A DNA stretch of 64,000 nt, from the NCBI RefSeq assembly GCF_026410925.1, contig NZ_CP112972.1:372001-436000 (forward strand), written 5' to 3'. Made by a program: the position numbers and the translations under genes. The DNA is from Halovenus salina. GTDB lineage: Archaea; Halobacteriota; Halobacteria; Halobacteriales; Haloarculaceae. Every line of letters starts with the position of its first letter. The stretch's first letter is position 1. Of this stretch, positions 8,454 through 17,360 are shown in pieces. The notes under the pieces are model-generated. The model was not told where the DNA came from. It did no database searches and saw only the letters and a program-made list of their open reading frames with translations.

Positions 8454-8903
8454 ATCTCTATCATCCCTGATATGGGTTGGGGTGAGTGCTGATTTGTCAA
8501 ATACCAGCTCCAGCGCTACCACTCTCTGCAACTACTCGCTAGTCACTTCGAGTCCTGCTGCACCTAGTGAGAGTTGGAATCTGTGGGTATTGTCCCAAAT
8601 CATCAACGCGAGTAACATTACAGCGGCAGTTTGGCTCGAACATCCGACCAATCGGGTCGACGAATGTCAAGAAATAGGATGCCAATTCGTCTCATAATCG
8701 AACGCATTACATCCTTATACTGATGATATTCTTGTATATTCTGGACGTATGACTGTTCTATGGGGGGATTTTATTACTTTATGATGCGTAGTTTTATAAG
8801 CAATAGTTCCGGATCGTCACCCGTGATTGGGTTGATAAACAGACACAATTTCGGCGCATCGCTGGACAAGTACGCGACTATCAGAATTGGAGAGGTCTGC
8901 TAG
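8454..8903 (+). promoter_or_regulatory. Intergenic region with amt promoter and Shine-Dalgarno
   Basis: This 450-bp AT-rich spacer separates the divergent transducer and ammonium channel genes. A TATA-like TTTATAAG lies at 8792-8799, which would start the amt transcript about 80 nt ahead of its ATG. A good Shine-Dalgarno, GGAGAGG, is at 8889-8895, 8 nt before the ATG; this is notable in a genome where many genes appear leaderless. An 83-codon frame at 8446-8697 lacks coding bias and is not accepted. I see no other gene here. Confidence 0.5.
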
Positions 8904-10586
8904 ATGTACGAGACAACCGTTTTGCAGGTCGGCGTAGACACCTTCGAGACCACGATAAACAACGTCTGGTATCTGCTGGTATCGTTTCTCATCTTCTTCA
9001 TGCACGCCGGGTTCGCGATGCTCGAAGCCGGACAGGTCCGCTCGAAGAATGTGGCAAACCAGCTAACGAAGAACCTACTGACCTGGAGCGTCGGGGTCAT
9101 GGTGTTTTTCCTCATCGGCATCGGCATCGACGGCCTCGTCGCCGGTAACGGCCTCACCCTGCCGTACGACGCCAACGGATTTATCGACACGATAGACGCC
9201 GGCGAGGGGTACATCGGCTGGCTCTACAGTGCCGTCTTCGCGATGACCGCAGCGACTATCGTCTCCGGGGCAGTCGCCGGCCGGGCAAAGCTCCGGGCCT
9301 ACGTAGGGTACACCTTCCTGCTGGCTGCGGTTATCTACCCCGTGGTGACGGGCATCACGTGGACAGGGGAGTATGTCGCAGAAATTGCTGGAACTGGCTT
9401 CCAGGACTTTGCCGGCGGCATGGTCGTCCACGGCGTGGGCGGCATCGCCGGGCTGACCGCGGCCTGGATGCTCGGCCCACGGATGGATAAATACGACGAG
9501 AACGGACGCGTCAACGTCCTACCCGGCCACTCGATGACGTTTGCGGTTCTCGGCACGCTTATCCTCGCCTTCGGCTGGTATGGGTTCAACGTCGGGACCG
9601 CGGCCGTGATGGACGACGGTGCATACATGGGCGGCGCGCTGGGGCGTGTCGCTATGACGACGACCGTCGCGATGGCGATGGGCGCGGTCGGTGCCGGTGC
9701 CGTCGCCCTGTGGAGAAACGGCAAAGTCGATACGCTGTATGTCGCAAACGGGCTGCTCGCCGGCCTGGTCGGTATCACCGCAATTCCGAACAAGGCCGCC
9801 TGGTGGGGCGCACTCCTCGTGGGGCTGCTCGCCGGGATACAGCTCCCGATTGTCTTCGAGTTCGTCGAAAACCGTCTCAAAATCGACGATGTCTGTGCGG
9901 TGTTCCCGGTCCACGGCAGCGCGGGCGTGCTGGGGACGCTTCTGTTCCCATTCGTCGCGGCCCCGGGCGTCGTCGATTCGATCCCCGAGGCGTTTCTGGC
10001 ACAGGTCGTCGGTGTAACCGTCATCACGATCTGGACTGTCGTTGCGACCGGTGCGGTCTGGGGAGCGTTCAAAGCCCTCGGCCAGGCCCGGGTCACGCCG
10101 GAACACGAACGCGACGGGCTGGACATCTCGGAGCACGGCGTCGAGACGTACCCCGAGTTCGGCCAGTCCAACATCTCGACTGACAGCGGTGTCGCCACCG
10201 ACGGCGGCGTTCCGGCCTACGACCTCCGGACTGATGGCGGAGCCGCAATCGAGATGGTGACTGCGGTCATCCGCCCGGACAGACTCGGCGACGTGAAACA
10301 CGCACTCGCAGAGGCAGATGCACCCTCGCTCACCGTGACGAACGTCTCGGGGCGTGGCTCCCAGGAGGCGATGACCGGCCAGTGGCGCGGCGAGGAGTAC
10401 GTCATCGACCTCCACCAGAAGGTCAAAATCGAGTGTGTCGTTGCCGATACCCCGACCGAGGATGTTGTCGACGCGATTCGGGAGGCGGCGTCAACCGGCG
10501 AACCAGGTGACGGAAAGATATTCATCATGGCCGTCGACGACGCAATCGAGATACAGTCCGGCGAGCGCGGCCCTAGCGCGGTCTAA
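8904..10586 (+). CDS. Ammonium channel Amt fused to a C-terminal PII (GlnK) domain
   Basis: Residues 1 to about 430 form an Amt/Mep/Rh channel: many hydrophobic helices, the twin pore histidines at His176 (VVHGVGG) and His337 (PVHGSAG), and the GWYGFNVG helix. After a hydrophilic linker, residues 448-560 are a complete PII signalling domain ([12 protein letters not shown]-loop with RGEEY and Tyr499, KVKIE, B-loop GDGKIFI). PII proteins normally plug the channel as separate GlnK trimers in response to ATP/ADP and 2-oxoglutarate. Here the regulator is covalently attached to each subunit. The gene is followed 114 bp later by glutamate synthase, giving an uptake-assimilation pair. Confidence 0.95.
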   Translation: MYETTVLQVGVDTFETTINNVWYLLVSFLIFFMHAGFAMLEAGQVRSKNVANQLTKNLLTWSVGVMVFFLIGIGIDGLVAGNGLTLPYDANGFIDTIDAGEGYIGWLYSAVFAMTAATIVSGAVAGRAKLRAYVGYTFLLAAVIYPVVTGITWTGEYVAEIAGTGFQDFAGGMVVHGVGGIAGLTAAWMLGPRMDKYDENGRVNVLPGHSMTFAVLGTLILAFGWYGFNVGTAAVMDDGAYMGGALGRVAMTTTVAMAMGAVGAGAVALWRNGKVDTLYVANGLLAGLVGITAIPNKAAWWGALLVGLLAGIQLPIVFEFVENRLKIDDVCAVFPVHGSAGVLGTLLFPFVAAPGVVDSIPEAFLAQVVGVTVITIWTVVATGAVWGAFKALGQARVTPEHERDGLDISEHGVETYPEFGQSNISTDSGVATDGGVPAYDLRTDGGAAIEMVTAVIRPDRLGDVKHALAEADAPSLTVTNVSGRGSQEAMTGQWRGEEYVIDLHQKVKIECVVADTPTEDVVDAIREAASTGEPGDGKIFIMAVDDAIEIQSGERGPSAV

Positions 10587-10618
10587 GCGGCATCGTTCAC
10601 CCGCACCCGAGATTATTG

Positions 10619-10678
10619 CCTTATATTTCTTAATGTTTATGAGGCTCCGCCACAGAATACCAGGGTTAAGAGTATAAC
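10619..10678 (+). promoter_or_regulatory. Candidate promoters for glutamate synthase
   Basis: Two TATA-like stretches lie in the amt-gltB gap: one in ccttatatttcttaatg at about 10618-10634 and one in gagtataacgg near 10672. The second sits about 27 bp ahead of the ATG at 10701, the spacing expected for a leaderless haloarchaeal transcript. This suggests that gltB can be transcribed on its own. Confidence 0.4.
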
Positions 10679-10700
10679 GGGCAAGTTGTCATGTTCTACC

Positions 10701-13700
10701 ATGACTCCTCCCGGGGACATGTCAGGAGCATCCAACCCTGACGACGGCTACCAAGCGGGGCTTGTATCGCTCGATGACGACCGCTCGAACTGCGGTGTCG
10801 GCTGTATCGTCGACCTTGACGGAGAGCCATCTCACGAGACAGTCGCTGACGCCGTCTCGCTGCTCGAAAACATGGAGCACCGCGGGACGACCGGCGCGGA
10901 GCCAAACACCGGCAACGGAGCCGGTATCATGGTGAGCCGACCTGATGAATTCTTCCGGGCGGTGCTCGATACCGATCTGCCAGAGGAGTTCGGCGTCGGC
11001 ACGATGTTCATGCCGACCGACGATGACCGTCAAGCGAAGCTAGAGGGTGTCGTCGAGGACACACTGACAGAGTACGGACTCGACGTACTCTGTTGGCGGA
11101 CCGTCCCGACCGACAACAATGGACTCGGGGAAACCGCGCTGGCCTCCGAGCCCGATATCCGACAGGTCTTCGTCGCACCAGGGGACGACGCCGACCTCGC
11201 CGGGCAGTTCACCGCCGAGCAAGCCCAGGGCGATCCACAGCTTCGTGGCTTCGACCGAGCACTGTACGTCGCCCGCCGTGCAGTCGAGAACCACGTGGGG
11301 TCCCCAAATTCCGACGACCCGTTCTATATACTCTCACTCGACCGCCGCCGCGTCGTCTACAAGGGGCTGCTGAAGGGCACTCAGCTGGCAGGCTACTTCC
11401 CGGACCTGCGCGACCCTCGTTTTCAGAGCCACGTCGCGCTCGTTCACGCACGATTCTCGACGAACACGCTCGGGAGATGGCACCTCGCTCACCCGTTTCG
11501 CAACATCGTCCACAACGGCGAGTTCAACACGATACAAGGCAACATCAACTGGATGCGGGCGAGAGAGAACGACCTGGCCCACGAGGGCTTTGGCCCGGAA
11601 CTCGAAACGGTGACGCCGATTATCGACGACCCCGAACAGTCAGACACCGCAAGCGTCGACAACGCCCTCGAACTGCTCGTCCAGAGTGGGCGAGACCTGC
11701 CCCACGCGCTTCGGATGCTCGTCCCCGAGGCGTTTCGCGGCGACGATCTCATGGACGAGAGCAGACGGGAGTTCTACGACTACCACGCCTCTCTTGTTGA
11801 GCCCTGGGACGGACCGGCCCTGGTCATCGGATTTGACGGCGACCAACTCGCTGCCGTGCTCGACCGGAACGGGCTCCGGCCCTGTCGGTACGAGGTGACG
11901 ACCGACAACCGGCTGCTCATCGGGAGCGAGGCCGGCGCACTCCCGACCGACCCCGAAGATGTCGAGACCCGCGACCGACTACAGCCGGGAGAACTGTTCG
12001 TCGCCGACACACAGACGGGTCGTATTGTCCCCGACGAGGAGGTGTTCGACGGACTGACCGACGAACAGTACGGCCGGTGGGTCGACGAGGGGCAACGGTC
12101 GCTCTCGTCACTCACGGAAGACACGCCGCTCTCGAATGCGGACCACAGCACCCCCCAACGCCGAGCCGGCACAGACCAGGAAGAGACGGTACCGCTCCGT
12201 GCTCACCAAGCGGCGTTTGGGTACACGACCGACTCGCTCGACCACCTCCTGAAGCCGATGGGCCAGGAGGGGAAGGACCCGGTCGGGTCGATGGGTGACG
12301 ACACGCCGCTGTCGGTCCTCGCGGAGGTAGAGCGGCCGCTGTTCTCGTATTTCAAGCAGCTGTTCGCACAGGTGTCAAATCCGCCGATCGACTACATCCG
12401 CGAAGAGCTTGTCACCTCGATCGAAACACGTCTCGGGTCCCAACGTAACCTTCTCGCAGAGACCCCCGCCCACGCCAGACAGATCGTCGCCGATTCGCCG
12501 GTACTCACCGGCGAGCAGACGGCCACACTCAAGCGACTCGACGGTACCGAAGAGTTCAGCTCTGCCGTCCTCGATATGACCTTCGACCCCGATACCTCGC
12601 TCGAATCTGCGGTCGAACGTCTCCGGGACCGGGCCGCAGCTGCTGTCGAGGACGGAGCCGACCTGCTGGTGCTCTCGGATTGCAAGGCCGGTCCAGAGCG
12701 GATTCCGATTCCGAGTCTGCTGGGGACCAGCGCCGTTCATCACCACCTCGTCAGGGAAGGACTCCGGAACCGCGTCGGCGTCGTGGTTGAGGCCGGCGAC
12801 ATCCACGAAGTCCACCACCTCGCCGCAGTCGTCGGCTACGGTGCTGGGGCGGTTCACCCGTATCTTGCCTACGACTCGATTGCCGATACGGTGGCCGGGC
12901 CCGACGGTGCCGATGAAGACGACGCAATCGGCGCCTACAGACACGCTTTAGAAGACGGCCTCTTGAAGACGATGGCGAAGATGGGCATCTCGACGGTCGA
13001 ATCCTACCGGGGTGCACAGATATTCGAGGCGGTGGGACTGGACTCCGACTTTGTCGCGGAGTATTTCACGGGGACCGAGATACGGACCGAGGGAATCGGC
13101 ATGTCCAATATCGAAGACCGGATTCGGACGCGCCACGCGATGGCCTTCGGTGCCGATCCAGAACTCGATACAATCGGCGAGTACGAGAACCGCTCGTCCG
13201 GGCTCCGTCACGGCTGGAACCCCAAGACGGTCGGCACACTCCAGCAGGCGGTACGCCAGGGCGAGTACGAGACCTACCAGGAGTTCGCAGACCGCGCCAA
13301 CGGGACCGGCGCGGACGCAGAAACGCTGCGAGGTCTGTTGAAATTCGACTCCGACCGCGACCCGATTCCGGTCGAGGAGGTCGAGCCAGTCGCGTCCATC
13401 GTCGAGCGGTTCTCGACGGCCGCGATGAGCCTGGGGAGTCTCTCGCCGGAGGCACACGAGAACAACGCGATTGCGATGAACCGTCTCGGAGCTAAGTCAA
13501 ACACCGGCGAGGGCGGCGAACCTCCCGAACGCTTCGACACCGAGCGGGAGTGTTCAGTCAAGCAGGTCGCCTCCGGACGGTTCGGGGTCACCTCCGAGTA
13601 CCTAGCCGAGGCAGACGAACTCCAGATCAAGATGGCACAGGGCTCGAAGCCCGGCGAGGGCGGCCACCTCCCCGGCGAGAAAGTCAACGAGATGATAGCC

Positions 13701-15338
13701 GACGTACGGTGTTCGACGCCCGGCGTGGGACTCATCTCGCCGCCCCCACAACACGACATCTACTCGATAGAGGACCTCAAGCAGCTCATCTTCGATCTGA
13801 AGGCGGCCAACCCGGACGCCGACATCAACGTCAAGCTGGTCTCGGAGGCCGGTATCGGGACGATTGCCACGGGAGTAGCGAAAGCGAATGCTGATGTCGT
13901 CCACATCTCTGGTCACTCTGGCGGCACCGGTGCGTCCCCGAAGACCTCAATCAAGAACGCGGGCTTGCCTTGGGAGCTCGGAGTCGCCGAGGCAAACCAG
14001 ATGCTGACCGCGACGGGCCTGCGAGACAGGGTTAGAGTAAGCGCCGACGGCGGGCTCAAAACGGGCCGGGACGTGGCTGTGGCGGCGGCCCTCGGTGCCG
14101 AGGAGTACGTCTTCGGGACGGCCTCACTCGTCACCTCCGGCTGTGTCATGGCGCGACAGTGCCACGAAAATACCTGTCCTGTCGGGGTGGCGACCCAGCG
14201 CGAGGACCTCCGCGAGCGGTTCCCCGGTGAGCCAGAACACGTCATCAACTACATGACGTTCATTGCCCAGGAACTCCGCGAGATTCTGGCAGAGCTGGGG
14301 CTGCGTCGCGTCGACGATCTCGTCGGCCGGCCGGCGTTTCTCACCCAGCGCGAGGTATCAAGCGAGAGGGCACAGCATCTCGACCTCTCTGGGTTGCTCG
14401 CCGAGCCGGCCGGAGAGACCAGAACGAAGGTTCGAGAGCAGGCCCACGCGGAGATTGACGACCTGCTCGACTGGGACCTCATCGACGAGGCGGCGTCGGC
14501 AATCGACGACGGACACCCCACCACTATCGAAGCAGACATCTCGAACCGAGACAGAGCAGTTGGGGCGACGCTCTCGAATCGGGTCGTCTCCGAACACGGC
14601 GGTGACGGGCTCCCTGAGGGAACGGTTACCTGTCGGTTCGACGGAGCTGCCGGACAGAGCTTCGGTGCCTTTCTCGCCGCTGGCGTTGCGCTCGAACTCG
14701 ACGGGGTCGCCAACGACTACGTCGGCAAGGGATTGTCGGGCGGGCGAATTGTCATCAATACCCCGGCTGAGGCCGGCTACGACCCGGCATCGAACGTCGT
14801 CGCTGGCAACGTCTGTCTCTACGGGGCGACCGACGGCGAACTCTACGTCAACGGCGTCGCCGGTGAGCGCTTCGGTGTTCGTAACTCCGGGGTCACCGCA
14901 GTCGTCGAAGGGCTCGGTGACCACGGCTGTGAGTACATGACCGGCGGCGTCGTCGCGGTGCTCGGAGAGACAGGCCGTAACTTCGCTGCCGGCATGTCCG
15001 GCGGCATCGCATACGTCTACGACCCGGATGACGAGTTCGAGGACCGCCTCAACGACGAGATGGTTAGTGTTTCCGAAAGCCTCGACTACAGCGACCGGGC
15101 GCTGCTCCGCTGTCTCGTCGAGAACCACCACGAGTACACCGACAGCGACCGGGCGGCAGCAATTCTCGACGACTGGACGGCCGCACTCGACGACTTCGTC
15201 CGTGTCTTTCCCGATGCCTACGCCGAAGTCCTCGACAGCGGCATCGGGACCGACATCCGCGAAGAGCCGCCATCTCCGGCAAAGAGCGTCTACCCCGAGG
15301 GTGGTGGTCCTCCGGGAGTGTTGTCGAGTGACGACTGA
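10701..15338 (+). CDS. gltB: Glutamate synthase, large subunit
   Basis: This enzyme makes two glutamates from glutamine and 2-oxoglutarate. The 1545-residue protein has the full order: class II glutamine amidotransferase beginning at Cys31 (SNCGVGCIV, with a 30-residue propeptide to be removed), the central domain, the FMN-binding synthase domain (NRLGAKSNTGEGGEPPERF and MAQGSKPGEGGHLPGEKV), the 3Fe-4S cysteines (CVMARQCHENTCPVG) and the C-terminal beta-helix (GDHGCEYMTGG). No small subunit gltD is adjacent, so a ferredoxin donor is more likely than NADPH; that is inference. The ATG at 10701 is preferred over an upstream TTG at 10686. Confidence 0.96.
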   Translation: MTPPGDMSGASNPDDGYQAGLVSLDDDRSNCGVGCIVDLDGEPSHETVADAVSLLENMEHRGTTGAEPNTGNGAGIMVSRPDEFFRAVLDTDLPEEFGVGTMFMPTDDDRQAKLEGVVEDTLTEYGLDVLCWRTVPTDNNGLGETALASEPDIRQVFVAPGDDADLAGQFTAEQAQGDPQLRGFDRALYVARRAVENHVGSPNSDDPFYILSLDRRRVVYKGLLKGTQLAGYFPDLRDPRFQSHVALVHARFSTNTLGRWHLAHPFRNIVHNGEFNTIQGNINWMRARENDLAHEGFGPELETVTPIIDDPEQSDTASVDNALELLVQSGRDLPHALRMLVPEAFRGDDLMDESRREFYDYHASLVEPWDGPALVIGFDGDQLAAVLDRNGLRPCRYEVTTDNRLLIGSEAGALPTDPEDVETRDRLQPGELFVADTQTGRIVPDEEVFDGLTDEQYGRWVDEGQRSLSSLTEDTPLSNADHSTPQRRAGTDQEETVPLRAHQAAFGYTTDSLDHLLKPMGQEGKDPVGSMGDDTPLSVLAEVERPLFSYFKQLFAQVSNPPIDYIREELVTSIETRLGSQRNLLAETPAHARQIVADSPVLTGEQTATLKRLDGTEEFSSAVLDMTFDPDTSLESAVERLRDRAAAAVEDGADLLVLSDCKAGPERIPIPSLLGTSAVHHHLVREGLRNRVGVVVEAGDIHEVHHLAAVVGYGAGAVHPYLAYDSIADTVAGPDGADEDDAIGAYRHALEDGLLKTMAKMGISTVESYRGAQIFEAVGLDSDFVAEYFTGTEIRTEGIGMSNIEDRIRTRHAMAFGADPELDTIGEYENRSSGLRHGWNPKTVGTLQQAVRQGEYETYQEFADRANGTGADAETLRGLLKFDSDRDPIPVEEVEPVASIVERFSTAAMSLGSLSPEAHENNAIAMNRLGAKSNTGEGGEPPERFDTERECSVKQVASGRFGVTSEYLAEADELQIKMAQGSKPGEGGHLPGEKVNEMIADVRCSTPGVGLISPPPQHDIYSIEDLKQLIFDLKAANPDADINVKLVSEAGIGTIATGVAKANADVVHISGHSGGTGASPKTSIKNAGLPWELGVAEANQMLTATGLRDRVRVSADGGLKTGRDVAVAAALGAEEYVFGTASLVTSGCVMARQCHENTCPVGVATQREDLRERFPGEPEHVINYMTFIAQELREILAELGLRRVDDLVGRPAFLTQREVSSERAQHLDLSGLLAEPAGETRTKVREQAHAEIDDLLDWDLIDEAASAIDDGHPTTIEADISNRDRAVGATLSNRVVSEHGGDGLPEGTVTCRFDGAAGQSFGAFLAAGVALELDGVANDYVGKGLSGGRIVINTPAEAGYDPASNVVAGNVCLYGATDGELYVNGVAGERFGVRNSGVTAVVEGLGDHGCEYMTGGVVAVLGETGRNFAAGMSGGIAYVYDPDDEFEDRLNDEMVSVSESLDYSDRALLRCLVENHHEYTDSDRAAAILDDWTAALDDFVRVFPDAYAEVLDSGIGTDIREEPPSPAKSVYPEGGGPPGVLSSDD

Positions 15339-15362
15339 GGTGTGACAAGACCAATCAATGTC

Positions 15363-16148
15363 CTATATATCTCGCCGTCTGAACAGCGCCTGACTCACTG
15401 CGAGCAGTACCAGAAACGCCACCAGTAGAACCGCCGTGTCCGTGACCGAGTACGAGTTCGTGACGAGAATCTCTGTCGGCTGATAGTAGTTCGTCGGGCT
15501 CAGATACCTGAGTACCTCGAAATCGGTGCTGCCCCCGACGACAGATTCGACGAGAAAGAGGGTAAAGACCAGGCCGACGCCCGCCCGTTCGGCGATAGCG
15601 GCCCGGTCGACCGAGACAGAGAAGACGAGACCGATGCCCGCACAGACGAGAAGGTATGGAACCGAAAGGAGGTGGACGACCGCGAGTGCCACCGGGTCGA
15701 TGGACTCCCCGATTGCCGCTACCAGTCCGTAAAGGACGCCGGCTGTGACGGCGTTGACCACGGCGATGGGCACGAGCAGGGATGTGAATAACTCCAACAG
15801 CAACCGGGACCGAGAGATCGGAAAGGAGAGCAACAGGTCCATCCGCTCGTTCTCGATGTCACCGGCAATCAGGCCCCCGGCGGTGTACGCGAAATACAGT
15901 CCCAATCCAAGCAGCCACACGAAATTGAAAATCTGTGCACTCAGGAATCCCTCGACCGTCGAGAGTGCCTCGATTCCGAACGCGTTCCTGATTGCGGCCG
16001 GGGCTTCCTGGAAGAGTTCCTCGTACTCGACGCCTTCGAGAGCCGAAAAATACCAGACGATGAACCCACTGTAGAGGGCGATTGCAACGGTCAGAACTGC
16101 CGTTCCTTTGAGCCGTCGTCTGCCCTCGTGTCTGGCGGTTTCAAGCAT
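15363..16148 (-). CDS. ABC-2 type transporter permease
   Basis: The 261-residue membrane protein has about six hydrophobic segments and the ABC-2 layout: an N-terminal helix, a large loop, then helices around AGGLIAGDIENERMDLLLSFP, a motif common in NatB/CcmB-like and gliding-motility permeases. The ATG at 16148 overlaps the ATPase stop by 8 bp, so the pair is co-translated. Together they should form a two-gene exporter. The substrate cannot be told; related pairs export Na+, drugs, peptides or lipids. The gene converges on gltB with 24 bp between stops. Confidence 0.88.
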   Translation of the reverse strand: MLETARHEGRRRLKGTAVLTVAIALYSGFIVWYFSALEGVEYEELFQEAPAAIRNAFGIEALSTVEGFLSAQIFNFVWLLGLGLYFAYTAGGLIAGDIENERMDLLLSFPISRSRLLLELFTSLLVPIAVVNAVTAGVLYGLVAAIGESIDPVALAVVHLLSVPYLLVCAGIGLVFSVSVDRAAIAERAGVGLVFTLFLVESVVGGSTDFEVLRYLSPTNYYQPTEILVTNSYSVTDTAVLLVAFLVLLAVSQALFRRRDI

Positions 16149-17046
16149 GTGACTCTCCTCCAGTGACCTCATCGGCCCCGTAGTAGTGAAGGAATATATC
16201 CTCCAGTGGTGGTTCACTGATATCTATCTCACGGATATCGTACCTCGAGAGCTCGTCCAGCAGTCTGTCGTACTCGCCGGTGTAGACGAACTGGATTCCG
16301 TCGGGAAAGTGGGTCACGTCGACAACGCCATCAAGATCGACAAGCTCCGAGGCACTCTCTGAGTCCATCTGGACCCGAACGCGTTTTCCGCCCCGCTCCA
16401 ACAACGTCTCTACGTCTTCGAGTGTGACCAGCTCCCCGTTCCGGAGAATTCCGACGCGGTCACAGACGCGCCGGACTTCACTCAGGACGTGTGAGGAGAA
16501 GAAAATTGTCTTTCCTCGCTCACGCTCTGCTCTGACGAACTCGTTGAATTCCTCCTGCTTGAGTGGGTCGAGACCCGAAGTGGGCTCGTCCAGTATCACG
16601 AGGTCAGGGTCGTGCATGAACGCCTGGATGATGCCCAGCATACGCTCGTTGCCGCTCGAATACTCGCGCACCGGCCGGTCCAGCGGTGGCGTGAATATCT
16701 CACAGAGTTCTTCGCGACGCTGACCGCCTTTCATCGATTCGTGGTAGTCGAGAACCGTCTCGCCGGTCACCCCAGGGTCGAATCCGAGCGTCGCCGGCAG
16801 ATAGCCGACTCGCCGCTTTGCATCAACGAGTGCTCGTTCGTTGCTGACATCTGCACCGAGCACCGTCGCGCCCCCTGCCGTCGGCTTCAGCAGTCCGAGC
16901 AGGGTTCGGATGGTGGTCGTCTTGCCCGCCCCGTTCGGACCCAGAAATCCGAATATCTCGCCGCTCTCGACTGCGAAACTGACCGAGTCGAGGGCGCGAA
17001 CGTCACCGTACTCTTTTGTCAACGATTCGACCTCGATGGCTGGCAT
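16141..17046 (-). CDS. ABC transporter ATPase of an ABC-2 exporter
   Basis: The 301-residue ATPase has Walker A (GPNGAGKTTT, about 37-46), a signature in the variant form YSSGNERMLG instead of LSGGQ, Walker B LVILDEPTSGLD and the H-loop SSHVL. A C-terminal extension of about 80 residues resembles the accessory domain of NatA/CcmA-type exporters. It lies upstream of and overlaps the permease gene. A TATA-like catttatctg is about 25-30 bp ahead of its ATG (near 17068-17077). Confidence 0.93.
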   Translation of the reverse strand: MPAIEVESLTKEYGDVRALDSVSFAVESGEIFGFLGPNGAGKTTTIRTLLGLLKPTAGGATVLGADVSNERALVDAKRRVGYLPATLGFDPGVTGETVLDYHESMKGGQRREELCEIFTPPLDRPVREYSSGNERMLGIIQAFMHDPDLVILDEPTSGLDPLKQEEFNEFVRAERERGKTIFFSSHVLSEVRRVCDRVGILRNGELVTLEDVETLLERGGKRVRVQMDSESASELVDLDGVVDVTHFPDGIQFVYTGEYDRLLDELSRYDIREIDISEPPLEDIFLHYYGADEVTGGESHA

Positions 17047-17360
17047 ACCGGATACGTTTCCCGGCAGATAAATGGTTCTTCCGGCGACCCTAACCGGCGT
17101 CGTCGAGGGACATCTCCCGTTTGACTGTGTGATGACTCACGATGGTCACACCAAGTGAGAGCGAGGTACACTGGAAGCGGACGTCGCAATACGCTTCTCT
17201 CAGCTTTGTATCTGGGATTTATGACAGGTATACTTGATGATGCCAGAGCACCGACGCGAGCCCAAATTATGGGTGAGATAATGGACTTATATGTGTTGAA
17301 CAAAAAAACAGAAATAAGCAATGCAATGTCGATGTTGTTCTACCCACCAGGAGGAGAGAG
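17047..17360. promoter_or_regulatory. Divergent promoter region between ABC exporter and MMPL exporter
   Basis: This is a 314-bp AT-rich spacer. Rightward, a TATA-like stretch near 17284-17292 and a strong Shine-Dalgarno (GGAGGAGAGAG, 17350-17360) precede the MMPL ATG. A frame at 17155-17364 ends with an ATGA overlap on the MMPL start, but its codons are AT-rich and lack the haloarchaeal third-position bias, so it is not called as a gene. Confidence 0.45.

Noticed and set aside
8446..8697. 83-codon frame between the transducer and amt
   Set aside because: There is no coding bias, it overlaps the transducer start antisense, and its composition (Ser, Asn, Thr) is not haloarchaeal-like.
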